From Betaproteobacteria bacterium (GTDB lineage: Bacteria; Pseudomonadota; Gammaproteobacteria; Burkholderiales; Rhodocyclaceae), in assembly GCA_016868295.1 (NCBI GenBank), contig VGHJ01000007.1, forward strand, positions 20,427 through 84,426: a stretch of 64,000 bases of DNA. Direction: 5' to 3'. The position numbers and the translations under genes were made by a program. Positions 1 to 8,525 of this stretch are shown in pieces. Position 1 is the first letter of the stretch, and every line of letters begins with the position of its first letter. A model generated the notes under the pieces. The model saw nothing but the letters and a program-made list of their open reading frames with translations, was not told where the DNA came from and did no database searches.

Positions 1-1
1 A

Positions 2-1846
2 ATCTGCCGCAAGGACGACACCGCGTATGCCACCGCCGCCGAGCGCATGCTCGCCGCGATCGGCGAACCGGAGATGATCGACACGCGGCAGAATCCGCGC
101 CTGTCGCGCATCTTTGCCAACAAGGTTATCAGGGTTTATCCCTCGTTCCGCGAGTTTTACGGCCTCGAGGAGGCGATCGAAAACGTCGTCTCGTATTTCC
201 GCCACGCCGCCCAGGGCCTGGAGGAGAAGAAGCAGATTCTCTACCTGCTCGGGCCGGTCGGCGGCGGCAAGTCGTCCATTGCCGAGCGCCTCAAGCAGTT
301 GTTCGAACGCGTACCCTTCTACGCGCTGAAAGGGTCGCCGGTCAATGAAACGCCGCTCGGCCTGTTCTCGCCCGAGGAAGACGCCGCCATCCTCGAGGAA
401 AAATACGCCATCCCGCGCCGCTATCTGACGGGTCTGCTCTCGCCCTGGGCGGTCAAGCGCCTGCACGAATACAACGGCGATATCTCCAAATTCCGCGTGG
501 TCAAGCGCTTCCCCTCGGTACTGCGCCAGATCGGCGTCGCCAAGACCGAACCGGGCGACGAGAACAACCAGGACATCTCCTCGCTCACCGGCAAGATCGA
601 CATCCGCAAGCTGGAACAGTACGCGCAGAACGATCCCGACGCCTACAGCTACTCGGGCGGCCTGTGCCTCGCCAACCGCGGCCTGCTCGAGTTCGTAGAG
701 ATGTTCAAGGCGCCGATCAAGGTGCTGCACCCCCTGCTCACCGCCACGCAGGAGGGCAACTACAAGGGCACCGAGGGCTTCGGCGCGATTCCTTTCGACG
801 GCATCATCCTGGCGCACTCCAACGAGTCGGAATGGCGCGCCTTCAAGAACAACCGCAACAACGAGGCCTTCCTCGACCGCATCTACATCGTCAAGGTGCC
901 CTACTGCCTGCGCATCTCGGAGGAAATCGGCATCTACGAAAAGCTGCTGACCAACTCCGCCCTGTCTCAGGCGCCGTGCGCGCCGGGCACGCTGAAGATG
1001 ATGTCGCAGTTCGCCGTGCTCTCGCGTCTGGTCGAGCCGGAGAACTCCGGCATCTATTCCAAGATGCAGGTCTACGACGGCGAGAACCTGAAAGACACCG
1101 ACCCGAAGGCCAAGTCCTATCAGGAGTACCGCGACTTCGCCGGCCCCGACGAGGGCATGAGTGGCATCTCGACGCGCTGGGCCTTCAAGATCCTGTCGAA
1201 GGTGTTCAACTTCGACCATTCGGAAGTCGCCGCCAACCCGGTGCATCTGCTCTACACCCTCGAGCAGCAGGTCGAGAAGGAGCAGTTCCCGCCCGAGGTG
1301 GAGCAGCGCTACCTGGCCCACATCAAGGAGTACTTGTCGCCGAAGTACGCCGAGTTCATCGGCAAGGAGATCCAGACGGCGTATCTCGAGTCGTATTCCG
1401 AATACGGCCAGAACATCTTCGACCGCTACGTCATCTACGCCGACTACTGGATCCAGGACCAGGAGTTCCGCGATCCCGACACCGGCGAGGTGTTCGACCG
1501 CAAGGCGCTCAACGAGGAGCTGGAGAAGATCGAGAAGCCTGCCGGCATCTCCAACCCGAAGGACTTCAGGAACGAGATCGTCAACTTCGTCCTGCGTTCG
1601 CGCGCGCAGAACCACGGCAAGAACCCGGCATGGACCAGCTTCGAGAAAATGCGCCAGGTGATCGAGAAGAAGATGTTCTCCAACACCGAGGAGCTGCTGC
1701 CGGTGATCTCCTTCAACGCCAAGGCCTCGGCCGAGGAGAGCAAGAAACACGAGGATTTCGTCAATCGCATGACCACCAAGGGCTACACGCAAAAGCAGGT
1801 GCGCCTGCTCTGCGAGTGGTACTTGCGCGTGCGGAAATCGTCCTGA
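2..1846 (+). CDS. prkA: PrkA-type serine protein kinase (5' partial)
   Basis: PrkA is a AAA-related serine protein kinase that acts in the cytoplasm during starvation and stress. The Walker A motif GPVGGGKSS is at about residue 83 of the visible part. The frame is open to the first bases of the window (ICRKDDTAYATAAERM precedes the listed Met), and this stretch matches the usual N-terminal region of PrkA, so the true start lies upstream and the listed M at 47 is internal. About 614 codons are visible, against roughly 640 in E. coli PrkA, so little is missing. It is followed after 19 bases by yeaH and then spoVR, the classic three-gene arrangement. Identification is by family resemblance of the whole protein. 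Confidence 0.95.
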   Translation: MCRKDDTAYATAAERMLAAIGEPEMIDTRQNPRLSRIFANKVIRVYPSFREFYGLEEAIENVVSYFRHAAQGLEEKKQILYLLGPVGGGKSSIAERLKQLFERVPFYALKGSPVNETPLGLFSPEEDAAILEEKYAIPRRYLTGLLSPWAVKRLHEYNGDISKFRVVKRFPSVLRQIGVAKTEPGDENNQDISSLTGKIDIRKLEQYAQNDPDAYSYSGGLCLANRGLLEFVEMFKAPIKVLHPLLTATQEGNYKGTEGFGAIPFDGIILAHSNESEWRAFKNNRNNEAFLDRIYIVKVPYCLRISEEIGIYEKLLTNSALSQAPCAPGTLKMMSQFAVLSRLVEPENSGIYSKMQVYDGENLKDTDPKAKSYQEYRDFAGPDEGMSGISTRWAFKILSKVFNFDHSEVAANPVHLLYTLEQQVEKEQFPPEVEQRYLAHIKEYLSPKYAEFIGKEIQTAYLESYSEYGQNIFDRYVIYADYWIQDQEFRDPDTGEVFDRKALNEELEKIEKPAGISNPKDFRNEIVNFVLRSRAQNHGKNPAWTSFEKMRQVIEKKMFSNTEELLPVISFNAKASAEESKKHEDFVNRMTTKGYTQKQVRLLCEWYLRVRKSS

Positions 1847-1865
1847 GCGCGACGCGGAGGCAGGC

Positions 1866-3140
1866 ATGGCCTACCTGATCGACCGCCGCATCGCCGGCCG
1901 GCACAAGTCGGCCGTCAATCGCGAGCGCTTCATGCGCCGCTTTCGCGGCCAGATCAAGGAGGCCGTCGACCGCGCCATCAAGCGCCGCTCAATCAAGCAG
2001 ATCGATTCCGGCGAAAAGGTGTCGATTCCGGCGCGCGACATCTCCGAGCCGGTGTTCCGCCAGGGCCACGGCGGCGTGTGGGAGTCCGTGCACCCCGGCA
2101 ACGAGGAATACCGCCGCGGCGACCGCATTCCGCGGCCGCGCTCGGGCGCCGGCGGCAGCGGCGGCGGCGCCTCGAACGACGGCGAAGGCGAGGACGACTT
2201 CGTCTTCGAGCTCTCGCGCGAGGAGTTTCTCGACTATTTCTTCGAAGACCTGGCCCTGCCCAATCTGGTCAAGACGCAGCTCGCCAACACGCAGGACTAC
2301 AAGACCACGCGCGCCGGCTACAGCGTGGAAGGCACGCCGACCAACATCCATGTCGTGCGCTCGCTGCGTGGCGCCATCGGCCGGCGCATCGCGCTCGGCT
2401 CGCCGCTGGTGGCCGAGTTGCGCCAATTGCTGGAAGAGAAGGAACGGCTGGAGTCCGAGCCGGTGCCGGACATGTTGCGCATCCGCGAGCTGGAGGAGCA
2501 GATCCATGCCTTGCGCAGCCGCATCTACCGCATTCCCTACCTCGATCCCTTCGACCTGCGCTACCGCAACCGCGTGCGCATGCCGCAACCCTCGGCGCGG
2601 GCCGTGATGTTCTGCCTGATGGACGTCTCCGGCTCGATGGACGAGGCGAAGAAGGACATCGCCAAGCGCTTCTTCACCCTGCTCTATCTGTTCCTCACGC
2701 GCAACTACGACACGGTGGAAGCGGTCTTCATCCGCCATCACACCCAGGCCGAGGAGGTGGACGAGGAGACTTTCTTCAAGTCGCGCGAGACCGGCGGCAC
2801 GGTGGTGTCCACGGCCTTGAAACTCATGCAGGAGATCATCGCGCGCCGCTATCCCGTGGCGGAGTGGAATCTCTATGCCGCCCAGGCCTCCGACGGCGAC
2901 AATTGGCACGACGACTCGCCGCAGTGCCGCCATCTGCTCGCCAACGAGATCGTGCCGCTGATGCAGTACTACGCCTACGTCGAGATCGCCGAGGCAGAGC
3001 CGCAGAACCTGTGGCAGGAGTACGAGAGAGTGGCAGAACAGCACAAGCACCGCTTCGCCATGCAGCGCATCCGCGGCGTGGAGGAGATCTACCCCGTCTT
3101 CCGCGAGCTGTTCAAGAAAACCAATGCCTTCGCCTACTGA
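1866..3140 (+). CDS. yeaH: YeaH-like DUF444/UPF0229 protein with a VWA-like segment
   Basis: This is a 424-residue member of the YeaH (DUF444) family that accompanies PrkA. The sequence shows a basic N-terminus, a Gly/Ser-rich linker near residues 88-103 (SGAGGSGGGAS), and a von Willebrand A-like metal-site motif MDVSGSMDEAKK near residue 254. An Asp-rich stretch further on (SDGDNWHDDS) fits the same fold. The start ATG has a GGAGG-type ribosome binding site (gcggaggcaggc). The gene overlaps spoVR by 17 bases, which suggests translational coupling. The family acts with PrkA in stress adaptation; its exact biochemical role is not settled. Confidence 0.93.
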   Translation: MAYLIDRRIAGRHKSAVNRERFMRRFRGQIKEAVDRAIKRRSIKQIDSGEKVSIPARDISEPVFRQGHGGVWESVHPGNEEYRRGDRIPRPRSGAGGSGGGASNDGEGEDDFVFELSREEFLDYFFEDLALPNLVKTQLANTQDYKTTRAGYSVEGTPTNIHVVRSLRGAIGRRIALGSPLVAELRQLLEEKERLESEPVPDMLRIRELEEQIHALRSRIYRIPYLDPFDLRYRNRVRMPQPSARAVMFCLMDVSGSMDEAKKDIAKRFFTLLYLFLTRNYDTVEAVFIRHHTQAEEVDEETFFKSRETGGTVVSTALKLMQEIIARRYPVAEWNLYAAQASDGDNWHDDSPQCRHLLANEIVPLMQYYAYVEIAEAEPQNLWQEYERVAEQHKHRFAMQRIRGVEEIYPVFRELFKKTNAFAY

Positions 3141-4689
3141 ACCCGGTTCGGCCGCGGAGGCCAAGGCCAAGCCCGCGCGCGGCGGCAAGAAACTGCCGAC
3201 CGGCTCGGAGTGGACCTTCGAGGCGCTGGAACGCTACGAGCGCGCCATCGACCGCACGGCCAAGGGGTTCGGCCTCGACACCTATCCGGTGCAGCTCGAG
3301 ATCATCACCTCCGAGCAGATGATGGACGCCTATGCCAGCGCCGGCATGCCCACCGGCTACCACCACTGGAGCTACGGCAAGCACTTCATCGCCACCGAGA
3401 AGCGCTACAAGCGCGGCGAAATGGGCCTCGCCTACGAGATCGTCATCAACTCGAATCCCTGCATCGCCTATCTGATGGAGGAGAACACGCTGACCATGCA
3501 GGCGCTGGTGATCGCCCACGCCGCCTACGGCCACAACTCCTTCTTCAAGGGCAACCATCTGTTCCGCCAGTGGACCGATGCCACCACCATCATCGACTAC
3601 CTGGTCTTCGCCAAGGAATACCTCGCCGATTGCGAGCGCCGCCACGGCGTCGATGCCGTCGAGGACGTGCTCGATTCCTGCCATGCGCTGATGAACGTCG
3701 GCGTCGACCGCTACAAGCGCCCGCAGAAGCTCTCGCTGGCCAAGGAGCGTGCACGCCAGAGCGAGCGCGAGGCCTATCTGCAGTCGCAGGTGAACGAGCT
3801 GTGGCGCACCCTGCCGCAGCGCCCGGCCGAACCCGAGCCGGCCGAGGCCGAGCGCTTTCCGCCCGAACCGGAGGAGAACCTGCTCTACTTCATCGAGAAG
3901 TACGCGCCGCTGCTGGAGCCCTGGCAGCGCGAGGTGGTGCGCATCGTACGCAAGATCGGCCAGTATTTCTACCCGCAGCGCCAGACCAAGGTGATGAACG
4001 AGGGCTGGGCCTGCTTCTGGCACTACACCCTGTTGAACGACCTCCACGACCAGCGCAAGCTCTCCGACGGCTTCATGATCGAATTCCTGCAGTCGCACAC
4101 CAACGTCGTGCTGCAGCCGCCGTTCACCAAGCCCTGGTATTACGGCATCAATCCCTACGCCATCGGCTATGGCATGATGAATGAGCTGCGCCGCATCGCC
4201 GAGACGCCCGACGACGAGGATCGCGCCTGGTTTCCCGACATCGCCGGGCGCGACTGGCGCGAAGTGCTCGACTTCGCCATGCGCAACTTCAAGGACGAGA
4301 GCTTCATCGCCCAATACCTCTCGCCGCGCCTGATGCGCGAGCTGCGCATGTTCGCCGTCACCGACGACGAGAACGAATCGGAGCTGCTCGTCTCCGCCAT
4401 CCACGACGAGGACGGCTACCGCCATCTGCGCCAGGCGCTCGCCGAGCAGTACAACCTATCCAACCACGACCCGGACATCCAGGTCTGGTCGGTGCGCACG
4501 CGCGGCGATCGCAGCCTCACCTTGCGCCACTTCATGCACCGCGACCGCCCGCTCGGCGACAGCGCCGACGAGATGCTGCGCCATGTCGCCCGCCTATGGG
4601 GTTTCGACGTCTTCCTGGAAAGCGTGAACGGCGCCGGCGAGGTGACCAAGCAGTATTCCTGCTGCTTCGAGAAGCGGCACGGCCGGTAG
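3124..4689 (+). CDS. spoVR: SpoVR family protein
   Basis: This 521-residue SpoVR-family protein is the third member of the prkA-yeaH-spoVR operon. The N-terminal 25 residues are low-complexity (Ala/Lys/Pro), after which the conserved family body begins (TFEALERYERAID). It carries typical segments such as GYHHWSYGKHF and NEGWACFWHYT. The start lies inside the 3' end of yeaH. The gene ends six bases before the stop of the convergent glcF. The family name comes from Bacillus spore cortex formation; in proteobacteria it accompanies the stress kinase. The function here is inferred from family and context. Confidence 0.93.
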   Translation: MPSPTEPGSAAEAKAKPARGGKKLPTGSEWTFEALERYERAIDRTAKGFGLDTYPVQLEIITSEQMMDAYASAGMPTGYHHWSYGKHFIATEKRYKRGEMGLAYEIVINSNPCIAYLMEENTLTMQALVIAHAAYGHNSFFKGNHLFRQWTDATTIIDYLVFAKEYLADCERRHGVDAVEDVLDSCHALMNVGVDRYKRPQKLSLAKERARQSEREAYLQSQVNELWRTLPQRPAEPEPAEAERFPPEPEENLLYFIEKYAPLLEPWQREVVRIVRKIGQYFYPQRQTKVMNEGWACFWHYTLLNDLHDQRKLSDGFMIEFLQSHTNVVLQPPFTKPWYYGINPYAIGYGMMNELRRIAETPDDEDRAWFPDIAGRDWREVLDFAMRNFKDESFIAQYLSPRLMRELRMFAVTDDENESELLVSAIHDEDGYRHLRQALAEQYNLSNHDPDIQVWSVRTRGDRSLTLRHFMHRDRPLGDSADEMLRHVARLWGFDVFLESVNGAGEVTKQYSCCFEKRHGR

Positions 4690-4695
4690 GCCCTC

Positions 4696-5925
4696 CTACA
4701 TCGCCTCGTCGAGCAGCTCGATCCAGTGACGCACCGGCACGGCCGCACTTTCGCCCAGATGGGCGATACAGCCGATGTTGGCACTGGCAATGGCCGCCGG
4801 AGCGCCGGCCGAGAGGCATGCGAGCTTGTTGTCGCGCAGCCTGAGCGAGAGTTCCGGCTGCAGCACGGAGTAGGTGCCGGCCGAGCCGCAGCAGAGGTGG
4901 CCGTCGGCCACCGGCGTCAGCTCGAAGCCTGCTGCCTGGAGGATTTCCTCCACGGCGCCCCGCACCTTGAGGCCATGCTGCAATGTGCACGGCGAGTGGA
5001 AGGCGATCTTGCGCCGTTCCATGGGGACTGACTTTTCCAGCAGGGCCGCGAGGCCCGTTCTTTCCGCTGCGATCACCTCGCCGATGTCGCGTGCGATCAG
5101 GGTCACGCGCGCCGCCTTCGCCGCGTAGGCCCGGTCGTGCCCGAGCAGGTGGGCGTACTCGCGCACGTGGGCGCCGCAGCCCGAGGCGGTGACGATGACC
5201 GCTTCCGCCCCGCGCTCGATGTGCGGCCACCAGGCGTCGATGTTGCGCCGGGCGTCGTCGCGCGCGCCCTCGTGGTCGTCGAGGTGCAGGCGCACGGCGC
5301 CGCAGCAGCCCGCACCCTCGGCTTCGATCGTCGCAATGCCCAAGCGGTCGAGCACGCGCGCCGTCGCCGCATTGATGTTCGGCGACATGGCGGGCTGCAC
5401 GCAGCCGGCCAGCATGAGCATCTTGCGCGGGTGGTTGCGCCGTGTCGTGGCGACTGACTTTTGCCGCGGCAGCACCTTGGCCTTGAGCGAAGGCGGCAGC
5501 AGCGGGCGGAAGAACTGTCCGAGCTTGTAGGCCGGCCCGAACAGCCAGCCGCGCGGCAGGAATTCGCGCAGGGCGAAGCGCAGGAAGCGCGTCCCGGCCG
5601 GACGCGCCACGCGCTCGGCGACCACGGCGCGGCCGATATCGACCAGGCGGTGGTACTCCACCCCCGAGGGGCAGGTCGTCTCGCAGGAGCGGCAGGTGAG
5701 GCAGCGGTCGAGGTGGCGCTGGGTTTTCTCCGTGACCGCGGCGCCCTCGAGAAACTGCTTGATGAGGTAGATGCGGCCGCGCGGGCCGTCGAGCTCGTCG
5801 CCGAGCAGCTGGTAGGTCGGGCAGGTGGCGGTGCAGAAGCCGCAGTGCACGCACTTCCGCAGGATGGCGTCGGCCGTGTCGCCGTCCGGCGTGCCGCGGA
5901 TGAAATCGGCGAGGTTCGTCTGCAT
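4696..5925 (-). CDS. glcF: Glycolate oxidase iron-sulfur subunit GlcF
   Basis: GlcF passes electrons from the GlcD/GlcE flavin subunits of glycolate oxidase, converting glycolate to glyoxylate. Two 4Fe-4S ferredoxin motifs are visible near the N-terminus, CVHCGFCTATCPTY and CLTCRSCETTCPSG. Two CCG-type cysteine domains follow, with GAGCCGAV and HLCCGSAGTYS. The 409-residue length is normal. Its ATG overlaps the glcE stop (ATGA), so glcDEF are translationally coupled. Two copies of the dispersed AAAGTCAGYC-N8-ACGGCG motif lie inside this gene and encode LEKSVPMERR and RQKSVATTRR in poorly conserved segments; the frame is kept. Confidence 0.94.
   Translation of the reverse strand: MQTNLADFIRGTPDGDTADAILRKCVHCGFCTATCPTYQLLGDELDGPRGRIYLIKQFLEGAAVTEKTQRHLDRCLTCRSCETTCPSGVEYHRLVDIGRAVVAERVARPAGTRFLRFALREFLPRGWLFGPAYKLGQFFRPLLPPSLKAKVLPRQKSVATTRRNHPRKMLMLAGCVQPAMSPNINAATARVLDRLGIATIEAEGAGCCGAVRLHLDDHEGARDDARRNIDAWWPHIERGAEAVIVTASGCGAHVREYAHLLGHDRAYAAKAARVTLIARDIGEVIAAERTGLAALLEKSVPMERRKIAFHSPCTLQHGLKVRGAVEEILQAAGFELTPVADGHLCCGSAGTYSVLQPELSLRLRDNKLACLSAGAPAAIASANIGCIAHLGESAAVPVRHWIELLDEAM
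5012..5038 (-). repeat. Dispersed motif copy (inside glcF)
   Basis: Minus-strand copy of AAAGTCAGYC-N8-ACGGCG, a full match to core and tail with spacer CCCATGGA. It stays in frame within glcF. Confidence 0.75.
5438..5463 (-). repeat. Dispersed motif copy (inside glcF)
   Basis: Second minus-strand copy in glcF, full core and ACGGCG tail with spacer GCCACGAC. It lies between the ferredoxin and CCG domains. Confidence 0.75.
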
Positions 5926-7019
5926 CAGAGCTCCGGATACAGGCGGCCGGGATTGAACAGGCCCTGCGGGTCGAAGCTGCGCTTGAGGTTCTTGTGGATC
6001 GCCATCAGCGGCAGCGGCAGCGGCTGGAAGGCGCCGACGGATTCATTTCCGCCGCGGAACAGCGTGGCGTGGCCGCCGGCCTGCGACACCGCCGCGCGCA
6101 CGGTGTCGGCCGGGCCGTCGAAAGTCAGCCAGCGCAAAGCGCCGCCCCACTCGATCAGCGGCGCGCCCGGCAATGAGAGCGGCGGCGTCTTCGCCGGCAG
6201 CGAGAGGCGCCACAGCGTTCCTGCTCCGGAGAAGAAATCCGTCTGCTGCTCGCGCACGCCGCGCCAGAAGGTTTCCGCATCGGCGACGCTCTCGCCGCCG
6301 ATCTTCCCGCGCGCCGCCGCCACCGCGGCGCGCGCGCCGGACAGGCGCACCGTCAGGTGCCCATCGCTCCAGCAGGTGGCGGAAATCGGCAGCGGCTGGC
6401 CGCCCCAGCGGTTCATCGTCTCGATGGCCTTGTCCTGCGGCAGATCGAGTCGCAGCGTGGTTTCCGCCGGCGGCTTCGGCAGCACTTTCAGCGAAACCTC
6501 CAGCAGCAGGCCCAGCGTGCCCAGCGCGCCGGCCATGAGGCGCGAGACGTCGTAGCCGGCGACGTTCTTCATCACCTGGCCGCCGAAGTTGAGGATTTCG
6601 CCTTTCCCGTCGAGCAGCTTCACGCCGAGGACGAAGTCGCGCACCGAACCGGCCGTGGCGCGACGCGGGCCGGAAAGCCCCGAAGCAACACAACCGCCGA
6701 CGGTGGCACCCTCTCCCCCTGTCCCTCTCCCGCTCGCGGGAGAGGGGAGCGAGAAATGCGGCGGCTCGAAGGCGAGCATCTGGCCCTGCTCGTCGAGCGC
6801 CGCTTCGAGTTCCGCCAGCCGCGTGCCGGCGCGCACGGTGACGACCAGCTCGGTCGGCTCGTAGGCGACGATGCCGGCGTGATTCGTGGTGCCGAGCCGC
6901 GCGCCCGCCGGCGCATTGCCGTAGAAATCCTTCGTGCCGCCGCCGCGGATGCAGAGCGGCGCCTTGTCCGCCGCCGCGGCGAGCACGCGCTCGCGCAGCT
7001 GTTCGGTCAGGTCAGTCAT
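5925..7019 (-). CDS. glcE: Glycolate oxidase FAD-binding subunit GlcE
   Basis: GlcE is the smaller FAD-binding subunit of glycolate oxidase. The start ATG overlaps the glcD stop (ATGA), which fixes the N-terminus at MTDLTEQ; the longer ORF in the track is read-through in another frame of glcD. The FAD/PCMH-type segment GGCVASGLSGPRRATAGSVRD is intact, as is the C-terminal SFDPQGLFNPGRLYPEL. Length is about 364 residues. Oddly, a palindromic GC-rich repeat is inserted in frame just before the FAD loop. It adds roughly SLPSPASGRGTGGEG between FEPPHF and GATVGG, where relatives normally run straight on. The enzyme may tolerate this loop, but activity cannot be judged from sequence. Confidence 0.92.
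   Translation of the reverse strand: MTDLTEQLRERVLAAAADKAPLCIRGGGTKDFYGNAPAGARLGTTNHAGIVAYEPTELVVTVRAGTRLAELEAALDEQGQMLAFEPPHFSLPSPASGRGTGGEGATVGGCVASGLSGPRRATAGSVRDFVLGVKLLDGKGEILNFGGQVMKNVAGYDVSRLMAGALGTLGLLLEVSLKVLPKPPAETTLRLDLPQDKAIETMNRWGGQPLPISATCWSDGHLTVRLSGARAAVAAARGKIGGESVADAETFWRGVREQQTDFFSGAGTLWRLSLPAKTPPLSLPGAPLIEWGGALRWLTFDGPADTVRAAVSQAGGHATLFRGGNESVGAFQPLPLPLMAIHKNLKRSFDPQGLFNPGRLYPEL
6121..6144 (+). repeat. Weak dispersed motif copy (inside glcE)
   Basis: Core AAAGTCAGCC is exact, but the tail (GCGCCG) departs from ACGGCG. It encodes WLTF with an ACT codon on the glcE strand. It could be a diverged copy or chance. Confidence 0.4.
6709..6752. repeat. REP-like palindromic repeat inserted in glcE
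   Basis: A CCCTCTCCC...GGGAGAGGG inverted repeat (core TCTCCCGCTCGCGGGAGA) lies inside glcE and keeps the reading frame. Related copies occur near 14.4, 49.9, 56.2, 57.1 and 60.7 kb, all between genes. Confidence 0.85.
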
Positions 7020-8473
7020 TTCGCAGAACCGGTCAATCGGTATTCGGAGCAGCGGCGCGGCGTCGGCACGGCCTTGCCCGGGTTGAGCAGGGTGTGTTCG
7101 TCGAAGGCCGCCTTGACGCCGTGAAAGGCGGCCAACTCCTCTTTCGAGAACTGCACGCACATCTGGTTCACCTTCTCGATGCCGACGCCGTGCTCGCCGG
7201 TGATGGTGCCGCCGACTTCCACGGAGAGTTCGAGGATCTTGCCGCCGTAGCCGGTGGCGCGCTCGACCTCGCCCTCGCGGTTGGCGTCGAACATGATGAG
7301 CGGGTGCAGGTTGCCGTCGCCGGCGTGGAAGACGTTGGCACAGCGGAGATTGTATTTCTGCGACAGCTCGGCAATGCGCGTCAGCACGCGGGCGAGATGC
7401 TTCCTCGGAATAGTGCCGTCCATGCAGAGATAATCGGGCGTGATGCGGCCCACCGCCGGAAACGCCGCCTTGCGCCCGGCCCAGAACTTGAGCCGCTCGG
7501 CCTCGTCGCGCGAGACGCGGATCTCGGTGGCGCCGCTCTTCTCCAGCACGGCGCACATGGCGGCGATCTCCTCGGCCACCTCCTCCGGCGTGCCGTCGGA
7601 CTCGGACAGCAGGATGGCTTCCGCATTCAGGTCGTAGCCGGCGTGCACGTAGTCCTCGACGGCGGCCGTGGCCGGCTTGTCCATCATTTCCAGCCCGGCC
7701 GGGATGATGCCGGCGGCGATGATGTCGGCCACCGCGTTGCCGGCCTTCACCACGTCGTCGAAGGAAGCCATGACCACCTGGGCGAGCTGCGGCTTCGGCG
7801 TCAGCTTCACCGTCGCCTCGAGCACGACGCCGAGCATGCCCTCCGAGCCGATCATCAGCGCCAGCAGGTCGTAGCCGGGCGCATCCAGTCCCTCCGAGCC
7901 GATCTCCACCACCGTGCCGTCGATCAGCGCCACGCGCAGGCGCATCACGTTGTGCACGGTGAGGCCGTACTTCAGGCAGTGCACGCCGCCGGCGTTCTCG
8001 GCGACGTTGCCGCCAATGGTGCAGGCGATCTGGCTGGAGGGATCGGGCGCGTAGTAGAGGTTGCAGGGCGCCACCGCTTCCGAGATGGCGAGGTTGCGCA
8101 CGCCCGGCTGCACGCGCGCCGTGCGCGCCACCGGGTCGATGTCGAGGATGCGCATGAACTTCGCCAGCGACAGCACGACGCCGTGCTTGACCGGCGTGGC
8201 GCCGCCGGAGAGCCCGGTGCCGGCGCCGCGCGCCACCAGCGGCACGCGCAGTTCGTGGCACAGCTTCAGCACGGCGACGACCTGCTCCTCGGTGGTCGGC
8301 AGCGCCACCAAGAGCGGCAGCTGGCGGTAGGCGGTGAGGCCGTCGCACTCGTAGGGGACGAGGTCCTCGCGTTCGACCAGCAAAGAGTCAGTCGCCAGGA
8401 TGCGGCGCAGGCCGGCGACGAGCCGCGCGATCTCGGCCTCGCTCAACTGGCGGTGTTCTTCGGGTGAGCCCAT
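7016..8473 (-). CDS. glcD: Glycolate oxidase FAD-linked catalytic subunit GlcD
   Basis: GlcD is the FAD-linked subunit that oxidises glycolate (and related 2-hydroxy acids) to glyoxylate in a membrane-associated GlcDEF complex. The 485-residue protein shows the FAD-binding motif ARGAGTGLSGGATP and IGGNVAENAGGVHCLKYG. The C-terminal FAD-oxidase domain contains HAGDGNLHP and GEHGVGIEK. It is the first gene of a coupled glcD-glcE-glcF unit and lies 52 bases downstream of a glycerate kinase gene on the same strand, so the four genes probably form one operon for glycolate/glyoxylate use. Confidence 0.95.
   Translation of the reverse strand: MGSPEEHRQLSEAEIARLVAGLRRILATDSLLVEREDLVPYECDGLTAYRQLPLLVALPTTEEQVVAVLKLCHELRVPLVARGAGTGLSGGATPVKHGVVLSLAKFMRILDIDPVARTARVQPGVRNLAISEAVAPCNLYYAPDPSSQIACTIGGNVAENAGGVHCLKYGLTVHNVMRLRVALIDGTVVEIGSEGLDAPGYDLLALMIGSEGMLGVVLEATVKLTPKPQLAQVVMASFDDVVKAGNAVADIIAAGIIPAGLEMMDKPATAAVEDYVHAGYDLNAEAILLSESDGTPEEVAEEIAAMCAVLEKSGATEIRVSRDEAERLKFWAGRKAAFPAVGRITPDYLCMDGTIPRKHLARVLTRIAELSQKYNLRCANVFHAGDGNLHPLIMFDANREGEVERATGYGGKILELSVEVGGTITGEHGVGIEKVNQMCVQFSKEELAAFHGVKAAFDEHTLLNPGKAVPTPRRCSEYRLTGSAK
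8382..8407 (+). repeat. Dispersed motif copy, diverged (glcD 5' region)
   Basis: AGAGTCAGTC-GCCAGGAT-GCGGCG keeps the spacing of the family with two mismatches. It encodes RRILATDSL on the glcD strand. Confidence 0.5.
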
Positions 8474-8525
8474 GGTTCCTCCAGCCGGCTATGGTAGCCG
8501 CCGCGCCCCGGCGCGGCCATGCGGG

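Noticed and set aside
1989-3188. Long antisense ORF opposite yeaH (399 aa), and similar long antisense ORFs opposite most genes
   Set aside because: Shadows of high-GC coding sequence; compositions are His/Arg/Ala/Gly-rich with no family features, and the sense genes are well identified.
4686-4699. GTAGG-ccct-CCTAC as a terminator between spoVR and glcF
   Set aside because: Stem of only five pairs, no T-tract, and it consists mostly of the two stop codons' surroundings.
7008-7031. GTCAGTCATTT at the glcE start as a motif copy
   Set aside because: Core lacks the A-run and no ACGGCG tail follows; it is the glcD/glcE stop-start overlap.
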